DNA of 64,000 bases, taken from contig NC_081414.1 of assembly GCF_030272615.1 (NCBI RefSeq), forward strand, positions 521,548,185 to 521,612,184. The letters run 5' to 3'. Source of the DNA: Cryptomeria japonica. Taxonomy: Eukaryota > Streptophyta > Pinopsida > Cupressales > Cupressaceae. The notes under the pieces are model-generated. The model did not search any database. It had not been told where the DNA came from and worked only from the letters and a program-made list of their open reading frames with translations. Made by a program: the position numbers and the translations under genes. How positions within the stretch are numbered: the stretch's first letter is position 1; each line of letters opens with the position of its first letter. Of the stretch, positions 1 through 12,021 are shown one piece after another.

Positions 1-227
1 CACCAGTGAAAAAAGTGAGAACATGAGGATAGTAGATGTTATGTATCTTAGTCATAAAAATAAAAAAAAAGAAAGATAAGAGTTTTGATGGCAAAAACCA
101 AATTGTGGCAGTGTCAGAATCAAAAATAGTAAAAATAAAGGACGTACCTAATGGTGAAAACCTCTCTGAGCTGCCTGAAGGTGAGATACTCAACATTTTG
201 CCTAATCACTTTCAGGAGTGATCATCA
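1..227 (+). pseudogene. Tat-1 pol: linker upstream of reverse transcriptase
   Basis: This stretch encodes the low-complexity linker just before the reverse transcriptase. Its end (GENLSELPEGEILNILPNHF at residues 40-59 of a short open frame) aligns loosely with the linker of Tat-2 just upstream of RT. A stop at 219-221 separates it from the RT segment. The gag, protease and G-patch portions seen in Tat-2 would lie to the left of the window. No enzymatic role can be assigned. Confidence 0.55.
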
Positions 228-1223
228 GTGCTAATTGAACCTACACAACCAATAAACATTGGTACAGAACAAGCTCAAAACACCATACATGTAGCTCAAT
301 CCTTGTTAGCCGAAGAACTAAAAGAATTTGTTGATTTCTTCATGGAAAAGAAGATCAATTTTGCATGGACATATCCTGATATGCCAGGTATGGATCCTGG
401 CCTCATAATGCATCATCTTTCTATCACTCCTGGAGTTAAACCTGTTAAGTTAAAACTCTGAAAAATGCATCCTCACATTGCATTACTTGTTAAGGTTGAG
501 TTGTAAAAATTACTAAAAGTTGGATTCATCAGAGAAATTGATTATGCCGAGTGGATATCTAATATTGTACCTATTTCTAAACCTGACAAATCTATACGTG
601 TTTGCACAGATTTCAAAGATTTAAACAAATCTTGTCCAAAGGATGATTTTCCACTGTCCAACATAGACATGATAGTGGACATGACTGCTAGTTATGAAAT
701 GTACTCTTTGATGGATAGTTTTTCTAGATACAATCATATTGAAATTGCACTTGAGGATCAAGATAAAACATTTACCTATGCATGAGGAGCTTTCTGCTAG
801 AATGTAATGCTTTTTGACTTAAAGAACACAGGCACTACTTATCAATAAGTTGTAACAACAATTTTTCATGACATGATGCACAAAAACATGGAGAATTATG
901 TTGATGATACTCTAGTTAAATATATGAAAAGATCCACACATCTATCAGAACTAGGCCCAATATTAGACAAAATGGAAAAATTCAAACTCAAATCAAACCC
1001 TAAGAAATTTGCATCCGGGGTTACATCTGGTAAGCTCCTAGGATATATTGTTTTAGCGAAAGGAATTGAAGTGGATCCAAAAAAAGTTAAGGCTATCATG
1101 GAAATGCCACCTCCAAAGAATGTCAGTCAAATGAGAAGTTTACAAGGGCAACTCCAATCAATAAGATGCTTTATTTCTCAGCTAGCAAATACGGCTCAAC
1201 CATTCACAAAGGTATTATAGAAA
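228..1223 (+). pseudogene. Tat-1 reverse transcriptase (broken)
   Basis: This is the RNA-dependent DNA polymerase domain of a Ty3/gypsy pol. The opening (IEPTQPINIGT), the CTDFKDLNK motif, the SLMDSFSRYN motif and the catalytic YVDD (Tyr codon at 897) are visible and align almost end to end with the better Tat-2 copy at 47337-48278. In-frame stops occur near 459-461, 504, 783, 797 and 846, so no functional enzyme can be made. The YVDD box survives, but the upstream palm motif is damaged (FTYA-stop-GAFC). The final segment GYIVLAKGIEVDPKKVKAIM is the usual thumb-side region of gypsy RTs. Confidence 0.9.
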
Positions 1224-1690
1224 GGATTTATATATAACTGGGATAAAGATTGTGAAAAATATCTAAATCAAATCAAGGAATACCTTTCTAATCCACCTAT
1301 ATTGATGCCACCAATTCAAGGCAAGCCATTGATTCTCTACATATCAGCTACCGATACATCACTAGGGGTACTTTTGGTACAACAGGATGAGAATAAAAAG
1401 GACAAAGCTATATATTATATTAGTAGGACCTTGGTTTCCTATGAGATGAACTATACTATCATAGAAAAATATTCTTTGGTATTGGTCTTTGCATCATAAA
1501 AATTAAGACACTACATGCTAGCACATTCTATCAAGCTAGTGGCTAAGATTGATACACTCAAATATCTTCTAGGCAAAGCAACACTTACAGGAAGATTGGC
1601 TAAATGGGTCATGGTTCTTAGAGAATTTGATATTAAATATGTAGAACACAAAGCTATCAAGGATAGGTCGTTGTAGATTAATTTTTTGAT
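1224..1690 (+). pseudogene. Tat-1 first RNase H (gypsy type), broken
   Basis: After RT the frame continues with the RT/RNase H connection and then the gypsy RNase H fold. LILYISATDTSLGVLLVQQD at about 1330-1389 corresponds to the usual LxLxxDAS...GAVLxQ strand, but the first catalytic Asp position is Ser or Ala. AIYYISRTL and the following TIIEKYSLVLVFA helix are typical. Stops at 1218 and 1497 break it. In the Tat lineage this domain is thought to be degenerate because a second RNase H takes over; both Tat copies here lack an obvious first Asp. Confidence 0.8.
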
Positions 1691-2130
1691 GCTCCACTTG
1701 AAGATAATCAACCTTTGCACATATAATTTCTGGATGAATCCATCATGCACCTTACTCAGCAATCCTAGAAAATGTTCTTTGATGGGTCTTTCACTCAACA
1801 AGGTTCTGGTGTTGGAATACTTTTTATCACTCCTTAGAGATAGTTAGTCCCAAAGGCGTACAAGATTCTCTTTCCTTGCACAAACAATATTGCATAATAT
1901 GAAGCTTTGGTAAATGGAATCAAACTAGCTATTGAATGGAAGGTTGTTGAGTTACACATCTATGGAGACTCTCAGTCAATTATCAACCAAATCAATGATA
2001 TATAATAGACTCGGGATGAGAAATTGATGCCCTATAAAAGAATGGTTGATGATCTCACTAAATAATTTAACTTTATATCATTTCAACGGATTCCTAGATT
2101 AGCAAACAGAGTAGCAAATGCTATGACTAC
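1691..2130 (+). pseudogene. Tat-1 second, archaeal-type RNase H (broken)
   Basis: A second RNase H follows the first, the hallmark of Tat elements. FFDGSFTQQGSGVGILFITP starts near 1771 and carries the first catalytic Asp (FDGS). YEALVNG near 1899 carries the Glu, and YGDSQSIINQIND near 1960 the second Asp. It aligns with the intact-looking Tat-2 domain at 46464-46770. Several stops and at least one frame change break the frame. The expected role is removal of the RNA strand and PPT processing during reverse transcription. Confidence 0.85.
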
Positions 2131-3540
2131 CTTGGCATCTATACCACAGCTACAAGAATCTGAGTTTCGCTATGAATTCTTGATGGAAGAGTTGCATTAT
2201 CCAACTTATGATTCCCCTAAGTCCCAGATGGTCTATTCTATTATTGGACATGATTCATCTCACTATAGCCACATTTACTCTTACTTGCATGACCAAATTA
2301 TTCCTGCTAATCTTACTCGTAATGAGAATAAACCTTATTCGAAATGCTTCATGATATTTCATCATCGCTAACAATCTATTTAGGCGAGGTTTGGATAGTA
2401 CTTTTCTTAGATGTCTAGAACCTTAAGAGTCCCAACACGCGTTATCTGAAGTCCATGAAGGTATTTGTGGATCTCATTCAAATGGTCTCACTCTAGCTCA
2501 AAAATTGCAAAGGGTTGGCTACTATTGGTCAGATATGGAGAAAGATGCTATTAAATTTGATAAAGCTTGTGAGAAGTGTCAGCTACATGAAAATATCATA
2601 CATTCTCCAACAAGGGATCTACTACATTTCATCACAAGTTGGCCTTTTCAACAATGGGTGTTTGACCTCATTGTCCAAATCTATCCTGCATCAACGAATG
2701 GACACAAGTTTATCATAATTGCCACTGAGTACTTCACTAAGTGGGTTGAAGTAGCTCCGATAATTAAAGCAACTGATAAACAAGAAGCTCTATTCATCCT
2801 TAAATATATCATCTGCAGGTATGGGATACCTTCTTCAATTGTGACTGATAATGGAGGGTAGTTTAAAAACAAAGATCTAGATGAAATCTATGAAAATTTC
2901 AAAATCAAACAGCACTGGTCATCCATATACTACCCTCAAGGTAGTGGACAAGCTAAAGCACCTAACAAAAATTTGCTGACAATCTTGCACAGAATGGTAA
3001 ACAAATCTAGAAAGGATTGGCATTTGCAGCTCAATCCTACACTATGGACTTATAGAACAAGTATCATAACACCTACTTGGGTTACACCTTATGCTTTCAT
3101 GTATTGATCCAAATCAGTCTTTCCTATTGAGGCGGAAATACCTTCTTCAAGATTTTCTTTGCAAGGTCTTATTACTGATGAAGACTACATAATATCTAGA
3201 TTGCAAGAACTCGAGTTACTGGATGTATATCAACAAGTGACATTTGATCATCTGAGAGCATACTAAAAGAGAATGTCTAGAGGTTATAACAAGAAAGTTC
3301 AACAAAGAGAATTTCAGGTTGGTGACCTTGTTTTGAGAGAAAATACTAAAAATCAACAGTTTCAAGATAACAAAGGGAAGTTTGAACCCAATTGGCTGGG
3401 TCCCTACATCATTACTATAGTCTTTGGCTCTGGTTCCTATCAACTCTCAACACCGAAGGAGAATAGCTCTATGAACTGATCAAAACCATCCACTAGAAGA
3501 AATTCTTCACTTAGTATTCTCTATTCCAGCAACCTATACA
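2131..3540 (+). pseudogene. Tat-1 integrase (broken, catalytic Glu replaced)
   Basis: Integrase of Ty3/gypsy type. The HHCC zinc-binding region is readable around 2455-2590 (HEGICGSHSNG, then CEKCQ). The core shows the first Asp in FDLIVQIYP near 2668 and the second in IVTDNGG near 2838. The position expected for the catalytic Glu reads GQAKAPNK near 2950, so the Glu is Lys (Tat-2 has QAEASNK). The C-terminal part keeps DWHLQLNPTLWTYRTS and the GDLVLRENT...LGPYII fold. Stops at 2859 and 3104 and several frame changes kill it. The reading frame fades at about 3540. Confidence 0.88.
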
Positions 3541-4180
3541 ACTAAAAAAAAAAAATCAAAAAAAAAAAAAAGAGAAATTGCCTTGGTGAAAACTTGGTAA
3601 ATAGGCACCTTGGTAAAAATAAATAAAAAATTATTTCCCAAGCAGGTGAAAACCTAGTAAACAAGTGCCTCTATTACTCAAAGTGCTCCATCTATCAACA
3701 CAAATTTGGCATTTCCTATTTTCATTCCTGCTTTCCTGCATCTTTGCTTTTGCTTGTACATATCTTTTAGTCACTTTTGTGACATCTAGTTCTCTTGGAA
3801 CCCTCATGACTTGAAACTGATCAATGTTCTAGTCTTAGGGTAATTGATTGATCAATTTATATGTCCTAAGAACTATCAACCAAGTCATCTTTCTATCGGT
3901 AGTATCAGGACATCCACTCTGAGTCAGTCTCCTATCTCCAAACTACTGAAGAGTTTTATCACTGAGTAAACAAGAAAAACAAGACTACTGAAAACAATCA
4001 CTAAACTATTTGAGATATGATTGAAATTTTATTTGTGTGTTGTCTTTTACATTGGCTTTTGATTATTATTCCCTCTGAGTAACTCGAGGAAGTCTATCTT
4101 AACTAAGAGGAGTAAGGATTTGGGGCATAATACTTTTCTTTGTTTTCTGCTTGTAGGAATGATTCCAATTATCGGGTTAT
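3541..4180 (+). other. Tat-1 noncoding region 3' of pol
   Basis: No gene is seen. Just past pol there is an A-rich stretch (3545-3571) and two copies of a GGTGAAAACYTGGTAAAYA-type motif (near 3585 and 3646). A single copy lies at the equivalent place after pol in Tat-2 (44867-44890, minus strand). The motif seems to mark the pol/3' UTR junction of this lineage. The stretch ends where element A starts. Confidence 0.6.
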
Positions 4181-5317
4181 TATTTGCATTATGATGCATT
4201 TTGTATGACCGGTGAAATGGTTGTCATTGTTGGCAACATCATCTTCTAAGTCTCTACAGTCCATTGGTAAAGGAGTAAAGGGTAACCAGTGAAGAACAAT
4301 AGTCCTTATTCCTATCGGTAGTGAGTAGACTAGTATACAAGGGTTAACTGGCTAAGTAGAAATTAGATCAGTATATAGGAGGTAATCGGTTAGGGAGAAT
4401 TGGACCAGTACATAGGTGACAACTAGCATCATAGGAGTCTCAACTAATAGACTTAGAAATAGCCAGTTGAATAAGCAATCTTCTCTTTTCAACCGGCAAG
4501 CTTTTCGACATGGATGGTTGTCTTGACCGATATTCCCGGAATGATTTTTGGAGAGCAATTTGAGCACAATAATGGATTTTTGAATTTGAATTTTGGAGGG
4601 AAAGTTGGCACTGGAACTAAAAGCTAATATATTCACATCTTTCATTCTGATTATTATGATTGGGAGTATGTGAAAAATATGTGTGTGAATGTTAATAGGG
4701 TGAACAAAATAGAGTGTAGTAGATAGAGGTATGAATTGGTGAAGCCAACATCGATCAGAAGAAAAAAATACACAAAGTGGATCTATGAGACAGTGTCAGT
4801 GTCATTAGAGAGATCAATCATCTTTGTTGCCTTCTAACAATTACAACATTATAAATCCCTTAACAAGGTGAACCTTAACTGGTTCTTCATGTAAACTCTC
4901 TTAATGGAGTCACTTCTAATATGAAGTTGTAAAATCCTCTAGCAAGGTGAACTTTAACAGGTTCTAAGGTATTCTTGACCAGATATCATTCACTTCTAAC
5001 ATGGTGATTTTCTCAGAAATAACTTGTTGTAAGCTCTTAACAGGTCACTCTTTTTCACTAGAGTAAAAGAGACTGTGGGTTATCCCCACCATGGTTTTCT
5101 CCCTCTAACCGAGGGTTTCCACGTATAATTGCTAGTGTTATGTGATGCTTATTTGTGCATGCAAATGTCTTTTCTTCAATGTTCTTTGCTTTCATGATAA
5201 ATGAAATGTTTTATATTAATTAGGATAGTTGTAGACCGGTTAGTTTCAAAGTTTGAATTGTGTATAAATTGTTTTGACTGATTCACCCCCCCTCTCAGTC
5301 ACTGATTAATACTAACA
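4181..5317 (+). repeat. Element A 5' LTR
   Basis: Paired with 10888-12021 over its whole length, with scattered substitutions. It contains decayed AACCGGT-like motifs in the first 250 bases. At 5089-5123 a conserved stem-loop region (ATGGTTTTCTCCC...GGGTTTCCACG) is shared with elements B and C. The 3' end has a C-tract (CACCCCCCCTCTCAG near 5284) before ACTAACA. This C-rich U5 end is typical of plant copia-type LTRs. Confidence 0.85.
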
Positions 5318-5319
5318 AT

Positions 5320-5331
5320 TAGTATCAGAGC
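5320..5331 (+). promoter_or_regulatory. Element A primer-binding site
   Basis: TAGTATCAGAGC starts two bases after the LTR. The standard plant copia PBS, complementary to initiator Met-tRNA, is TGGTATCAGAGC; here one G is A. Minus-strand DNA synthesis would start here. Confidence 0.8.
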
Positions 5332-5375
5332 CTAGGTCCTCTGAAGGAAAGTTTTATAGTTTGAGGAAAAATATC

Positions 5376-6757
5376 ATGGAGGAATACCAATATCAGAAGC
5401 AAATTGATGAATCTAATGAAATGATTTCTCAACTAAAGGAGAGGCTAAGAAAATCACTTGCTAAAAGGAAGGAACTAACTCTACAACTAAATGAGATTCA
5501 GGATATCATAGATTAACACTCTGAATAGAGTGGATTTGAAGAAGTAGAAGAAATAGTCTTAGAACTGATGAAAAAGAACAAGAAGTTGATTGAAGAAATC
5601 ATAGATCTAAAAAGAGAGCATGAAATTCAGGCCTTGAGAATGATTGAAATACTAGAAGCCAATAGGATAGTAGATGAAAGAAAAAGAGATGTAGAATATT
5701 TTTTGTCAAAAGCTAAAAGGCTTGCTGAAGAATCCCAAAGAGAATATGATGCAATAATCATTGAAAAAGATGAATAAATCTGAATTCTCACTCAAGAGAA
5801 TGAAGCCATGCATGAGCATCTGCATGACAAAGAAAAGGAAAAGGGGAAGATGATGAAAGAGATTGAACAACTCAAAAATGAGTTGAAAGCTACAAATGAG
5901 AGAAATGAAAAGTTGAGAAAATTTAATGAAAGCTCTAAGAAGATAGATGAATAATTAAAAGATCAGATTAGAACAAAGGAGACAACCGGTCTTGGGTACT
6001 TTGGTACAGGTCCTATGGAAATTGGAGAATCATCTAAATCCAAAAAGATAAAGGATGGTAAAAGGAACAAATCAGGAATGAAAGATATGAAGTTTTCTAA
6101 ATCTTCTTGCAATTATTATGGTAAACTAGGTCATAAGTCTGATATGTCTATATAAATCAACCGATCAGGCAAAAGAAGTCTTTCACCTTTGATGGTTATT
6201 TCTATAACTGTCACAAGTATGGACACACTACTTATGAGTGTAGATCTTGATCTACCAACATGTCTAGTAGAAGAATCTTTAATGGATATTCCTTTACATG
6301 CAATAAATATGGACACAAAGCTGAGGAATGCATGTTCAAGAAAAATTCATCAAGATCTCCATCCAAACTGGTTTGCCCTAGTAGAAAGAGTAATCAGTTC
6401 AATGCCACCTATTCCACTTGTGGCAATTTTGGTCATGGTGCAACAAATTGCAGAATGAGAATGGGTCAGAGAAATAATGTAGGACCATGGAAGACAACTA
6501 GTATGACATGTTTTAATTTCCATAAGATCGGTCACTTAGCCAAAGAATATAGGAACCGGTCCTATAATCAGTCTAAAGACAAGAACCAATTTGGCAAGAA
6601 GAAAGGTCCAAATGACTTGAAAGGAAAGAAGACAATTAAAGAGGTAAGGAATGAAATGAAAAAGGCATGGGGTAAGAAGAAAGAAAGAAAAGAAGGAGAG
6701 ACACATTCTGAAACTAAGTCATCATAGACCGGTGATGACACTTTCTCTTCAAACTAA
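5376..6757 (+). pseudogene. Element A gag: coiled coil and decayed zinc knuckles
   Basis: A gag-like protein starts at ATG 5376 (MEEYQYQKQIDESNEMISQL). The first ~200 residues are a Lys/Glu-rich coiled coil interrupted by stops at 5515, 5524 and 5775. GLGYFGTGP near 5992 matches the GLGF motif that ends the coiled coil in B and C. Zinc-knuckle remnants follow at 6100-6560 in shifted frames: FYNCHKYGHTTYEC, SFTCNKYGHKAEEC, YSTCGNFGHGATNC and CFNFHKIGHLAKEY. Each has lost at least one Cys. The ancestral stop is probably the TAA in AACTAAGCA at 6755; an earlier TAG at 6725 now ends the frame. Role inferred: nucleocapsid and RNA packaging. Confidence 0.8.
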
Positions 6758-6779
6758 GCATATCGATGCTTAGGGGGAG
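6755..6779 (+). promoter_or_regulatory. Post-gag hairpin plus internal polypurine tract (A)
   Basis: TAAGCA-TATCGA-TGCTTA forms a perfect 6-bp stem that overlaps the ancestral gag stop, followed at once by AGGGGGAG. The same arrangement occurs after gag in element B (20892-20916) and, degraded, in C (37035-37052). It could be a second plus-strand priming site or an mRNA-processing signal. Confidence 0.6.
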
Positions 6780-7231
6780 CACATATGGTAAGATCAATAT
6801 TGAATCCCCTTGACTGATATAAGGTTATGTCTATTTGCATAGTTTAGATGCATAAAATTTTGTTTAAAGCTCTTATTTGGTAAATGTTTTGAGGGTTTGT
6901 GTAAATGTTGTTTGTCTACTGGTATCAGTAACAAGCAACCGATAAGAAGTAAATCAGTGTACCTTAAGTTGCAAATGGTCAAAATAATACAAACTAGTTG
7001 TTGTATTGAAGCAATGATAAATCTTACTGAAAAAATAAATAAATGACAATACATTTCATTTACCTTGATTTCTTGTGAACATTCTTGAGCTCTCATGCAA
7101 CCTAATTCGATCAAAATCTTGCTAGTGCTATTTGTGTGAAGTGATCAAGCAATGTTATAGTGGTGATTGGCAACCCTAGAGGAGAAGGTATTCAAACCCT
7201 ATTTTTTTGAAAAAATTGTTTGAAGTTCATC
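6780..7231 (+). other. Element A inter-ORF spacer
   Basis: About 450 bases between gag and ORF2 with no coding signal. The minus-strand open frame inside it has no counterpart in B or C. It may serve as the leader of a separate ORF2 transcript. Confidence 0.5.
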
Positions 7232-10200
7232 ATGCCAGCTTCTATGTCAACTCTTGTGTTGAACTAATTAAATAACCACAACCTGAGTTCAAGTTGCATC
7301 CTATGAAGGCTGGAGAGATTGACATGACCGATGCCCTATCATCTCTACCTTCTGGTGTGTTATGGGTTGAACATATTCACTCCTTCATCCATTAGAAGCT
7401 TGAAGAACTTGGAGATAAATTTCTTTGAAATAAATTCAAAGGGCTATGTGATCATGATCTATTGAAGGTAGAATATTTGCATCTAAAGACCAAGGGTTTG
7501 TTGAATGTTGTTGATTTTCTAGATCAATTTCATGTCTATTGGGTCAGGTATGTGCTAAGCAGAGTGCATGATCAATTTCTATGGTTGAAAGGTGAAGCAC
7601 CAATCAAAATCACAAAGGATTGTATTCAAAGAGTAATAGGGTTTAACGCAATAGGTAAAGCACTAACCCTAAGGACAATATCAACCAGTGAAGTCACTCA
7701 GTTAACTCAATCCTAGTGTGACATGAGAGAAATGACAATCACTCATATTAAGGACGCATAAGTGAGGTTTTCTTCTGCAGTGATGGGATATAGGATTTAT
7801 GAATCAAGCTACATAAACAGTGTGTCGAGCGGTGCTATCCATGCAGCTTATTGAATCATCAAGGAGGATGCTACATACAATATTTGTGAGATGATCAGAA
7901 GTCAATTCCTAGTGAACATGGATCGAATTAAGAAGAAAAAGAAGAAATCATTCAAGTATGGTTCATTACTGGTATATATATTCTTCTATGTGTAAAATTT
8001 ATTTCCTGGTAAGGGCAATGTAGTGTGGTCTGAAGATAAACCTATCATGGTTCAGATAGGTGAAATGATTAGAGATTTAGGTGATAAGTTTAGAGAAACA
8101 ATCTGGGGTTATTTTAAAGAATTGCAAACCAGAATGCACAAAAGAGAGAGAATTCCAACCGATATAGTTTAAAAGTACAAGGACAACATTTGTTTTCTTG
8201 TTGACACTGATTGTTGCACTATTCAAGTGGTTCAACCTAGAACCTTTTGGGTATTTGCTATGGGTTATGAGGTTGGGGCAGACATTACTAAATTATATGC
8301 AAACATGTTACTATCTGAACTAGTAGACAGAAAAGAAAAGAAATTTGGAACTTGTGAGGAGGCAAGCTCCAAAATAAAAAGGGAACTCAAGGAGCCCAAC
8401 TTATAGAAGAGAGTAAGGAAAATGATTGATACCCTTGACAAAAAATATGGAGGAGAAGCATATAGTGCCACTGCTTCCACCAGTACAAGTGAACAAATAG
8501 GGGCTAAATCAAACAAAGATGAAGAACAAATAGGAGAAAATAAGAAAATGTTGAAAGCAAAACCCAAGGGTACTGCATCCAACAAGTTGGTAGCATACAC
8601 AAAAGAAAAGGACTCAGATAGTCCCACATCTTCCCCAGGTAAAGGTGGACTGGTAGGAGTGACATATTCAAGAAAGAAAAAGAGTGAAGGGATAGTTGAC
8701 ACAAAGGCTAAAAAGAAGCCCAAGAAGGATGAAAAGGAGGGTGATAATACTAACACCCAATCTGATGTGAAAATAAAAGAAGTCAAAAGAAGTGGTAGAA
8801 ATGTAGTTCCAACTATTGATGAATTGGTCCATGGGATCAAAGAGTATGGAGGTATATCTGGTGTTGGGAGAAAATATCCCCTTTGCAATGAGGAGGACAA
8901 AAGAAAAATTGAAGAAGAACTTATCTAGAACTTGCATAAGTTCTGCAGAACTTCCACTGAACTATATGAAATAATTTCATCATACTTGCAAAATCAAATT
9001 TAAGGGAGATGGAAAACAACCCTAGCAATTGAGAAAGAGAACACGATAAAAGAACTCATGGAAGTGCAACATGATTTATATTTTAATCAAGATTCAATAG
9101 TGGTAGAAGCATGTGTTCAATGCTTAAAAATAAGGAATAGGACAAGGAGAGTGGCCATAGGAGATGTCCAAGGTGTGCATGATGTGGGTGTTGCCTTATG
9201 GAAAACAATTTTGAGCCAGCAAAAGGAAGCTGAGGAGGAAATAGCAAAAGAAGTAAAACAAGGACAAGATATAGCTTGTCTTGAAAAGAGCAAAGGAAAA
9301 TAAAATGATAACACCGATGAATTTGATTTTTTTACAGCTGATGATATCTTAGGTAATGTTGTGTCAGATATTCCTAATCTGGCAAAGGTTGTAGAGCAAC
9401 CAGTTGAACACAAATCAATTGTTGAAATTATTGATATTGATGTTTCATTGGTATAGGGAACCACTCAAGCTTAGCATCCCAGTGAAGATGAAGTCATCAT
9501 AAAGATATATTGTATGAAGATAAACCTCATATAACTTTGGTAATAATAAATCGTACTTACAATGAACCTCTTTTGTTAGAAAAAGGTGCAGAGGAAGAAA
9601 ACTCAAAAGTGACAAACTCATCAATGCTATCTGTTGATGAAGAAGACAAGAAGGAAAAAGGAGAGAAGCAAGAAGATAAGAAGGAAGATGACAAGAAATA
9701 AAAAGAGGAGGAAAAGGAAAAGAAGAAAGAAAAAAAGAAGGAAGATGTGGAGAAGGAAACAAAAGAAAAGAAAGTAGAAAGTAAGAAAATAGTGGTGGAC
9801 ACTCCTCCGATAAAGAGGAACTTAGATTTAGAAAAGGAAAGTGAAAAGAAGAAAGCTAAACTCACCACCACAGCTAGCTCTGAGGTTGAGGCTGAAGAAA
9901 GGAAGAAGAAACAAAGGAGGAGGAAGAGAAAGATTTTGTAATTGAAATAAATAAGATGATCCCCAAACAATTAATGAAAGTTTCAGAAAAATTGAGAGTT
10001 CAAGCTGAAAAGGCAAAACTTAGGGCAAAGAAAAAGAAGGTGAGAATTCTCAATTTTGCCAAGACAATTTTGTCTGATCTCATTCCTGACATTGGTATTG
10101 ATGACAATGCACCCATCATTGATCAGTTGGGCACCCTTGTCAAATTAATCGGTTTAGAGACAACCGATCTAGAGAAGGTTGCAGTTAGATAGTATGAAAC

Positions 10201-10734
10201 AAGGAGAGGTGAAAATTAATGGAACAAATATCAGTTGGCAAAGTTGCTCTCTCCACTAGCACTAAAGAGGTAAAATCTATACTACAGAAAGTTGGCCAAT
10301 TATTGGCCAAATCATCAAGCTTCACTGATTTAATCAAAGATCTTGAAGATAAAAGAGCTCAGACTCAAAGTGAAATCCAAGATCTAATAGGTTCTTTTGA
10401 TCCTCTTACAAGCTCTGCAGTGACCTTTAGTGGAAAGGTCAAATAGTTAACTCATGAAATAAAAAATTTAAAAGAGGAAGAGGATAAACAAGCTCTTAAT
10501 CTATTAGAGCTACAGTGCTACCTTGCACCGATCATTGATTTCATGTAAAGGAATATCAAAGAAGTAGAAAGCCTCATAAGTGCACCTAACTGTAAGATAG
10601 TAGATGATATGGAGGATTTTGTTACAATTTTGTATGGACAATTCAACACCATGAAATAGGTGAAGCCTGCATGGGAATCCTCTTTGCAAGCTGCTAAGGA
10701 AAATTACAAAGACAATTATTCCTTACTTTCATGA
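7232..10734 (+). pseudogene. Element A ORF2: unrecognised ~1,100-residue protein, broken
   Basis: I do not recognise this protein. Its span, about 1,170 codons, matches ORF2 of element B (21339-24671). The N-terminal 350 residues are a globular region shared with B and C: KLEELGDK near 7400, YVLSRVHDQF near 7551, the TLRTISTSEVTQLT and MREMTITHIKDA stretch at 7660-7760, then GAIHAAY and YKDNICFLVD. A Lys/Glu-rich region (8400-9950) follows, and then a helical tail with SDLIPDIG near 10074. It ends NYSLLS-stop at 10734; B ends with FYSLLS-stop. About ten stops and several frame changes break it. No RT, protease, RNase H or integrase motif is present. It resembles the accessory or env-like ORFs of some plant retroelements only in position and coiled-coil content. 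Confidence 0.7.
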
Positions 10735-10872
10735 ATTATTTTGTATATTCTTCACCATTGATGTCAAAAGGAGGAGTTTGTATATATACATGAGGTAGAT
10801 GAAACATGGGTCACATACATGACTATTTTGCAGCAAAGTCATTGAACCTTTTTTGTAGTGTTTGCCACCAAT

Positions 10873-10887
10873 GCCAAAGGGGGGGTT
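10873..10887 (+). promoter_or_regulatory. Element A 3' polypurine tract
   Basis: CCAAAGGGGGGGTT lies directly before the right LTR (TGTTGG). It is the plus-strand priming site for reverse transcription. Element B has CCAAAGGGGGAGAT in the same place. Confidence 0.8.
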
Positions 10888-12021
10888 TGTTGGCATTATG
10901 ATGCATTTTGTATGACCGGTGAAATGTTTGTCATTGTTGGAAACTTCATCTTCTAAGTCTCTATAGTCCATCGGTAAAGGAGTAAAGGGTAACTGGTGAA
11001 GAACAAGAGTCCTTATTCCTATCGGCAGTGAATAGACTGGTATACAAGGGTTAACTAGCTAAGTATAAAGTAGACTAGTATATAGGAGGTAACTGGTTAG
11101 GCAAAATTGGACTGATACATAGAAGACAACTAGTATCATAGGAGTCTCAACTGACAAACTTAGAAATATCCAATTGAATAGGCACTCTTCTCTTTTCAAT
11201 CGACAAGCTTGTCGACATGAATGGTTATCTTGACCAATATTCCTGGAATTATTTTTGGAGAGCAATTTGAGGTGCGATAACAGATTTTTGAATCTATTTT
11301 TTGGAGGGAAAGTTGTCATCATAACTAAAGGATAATATATTCACATCTTTTGTTCTAAATATTATGATTGAGAGTATGTAAAAAATATGTGTATGAATGT
11401 TAACAGGGCGAACAAAATAGAGTGCAGTAGATAGAGGTATGAATCGGTGGAGCCGACACTGATCAGAAGAACAAAGCACACAAAGTGGATCTATGAGACA
11501 GAGGTAGTTTCATTAGAGAGATCAATCATCTTTATTGCCTTCTAACAATTGCAGCATTGTAAATCCCTTAACAAGGTGAACCTTGACCGGTTCTTCATGT
11601 AAAATCTCTTAACAAAGTTACTTCTAATATGAAGTAAAATCCTCTAGAAAGGTGAACTTTAACAGGTTCTAAGGTATTCTTAACCGATACCAGTCACTTC
11701 TAATAGGGTGATGTTCTCAGAAAGAATCGATTGTAAGCTCTTAATAGGGCACTCTTTTTCACTGCAGTAAAAGAGATTGTGGGTTATCCCCACTGTGGTT
11801 TTCTCCCTCTAACTGAGGGTTTCCACATATAATTTCTAGTGTTATGTGATTCTTATTTGTGCATGCAAATCTATTTTCTTTGATGTTCTCTGCTTTGATG
11901 ATAAATAAAATGTTTTAAATTCATTAGGATAGTTGCAGACCAATTAGTTTGAAAGTTTCAATTGTGTATAAATTGTTTTGATTGATTCACCCCCCCTCTT
12001 GGTCATCAGTTAATACTAATA
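10888..12021 (+). repeat. Element A 3' LTR
   Basis: Matches 4181-5317 from TGTTGGCATTATGATGC to ATACTAATA, where the CA end has decayed to TA. The start is well preserved. The density of differences from the 5' copy is visibly higher than between the LTRs of B, so A is the older insertion. Confidence 0.85.

Larger units (their letters stand above)
4181..12021 (+). mobile_element. Element A: pol-less LTR retrotransposon
   Basis: A 7.8-kb element with two LTRs of about 1.13 kb, a Met-type PBS and a polypurine tract. The right LTR opens TGTTGGCATTATG; the left copy has decayed to TATTTGCATTATG. The interior holds a coiled-coil/zinc-knuckle gag and a long second ORF with no protease, integrase, RT or RNase H that I can find. 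It is non-autonomous in its present form. The sequences just outside (GTTAT left, GAAAC right) do not form a target duplication, so the edges may be decayed or mis-set by a few bases. It is inserted in Tat-1 between pol and the PMD pseudogene. Confidence 0.85.

Noticed and set aside
228-3540. Pararetrovirus (caulimovirus-like) insertion
   Set aside because: Integrase, a second RNase H and antisense PMD are present, and movement-protein motifs are absent; this is a Tat retrotransposon.
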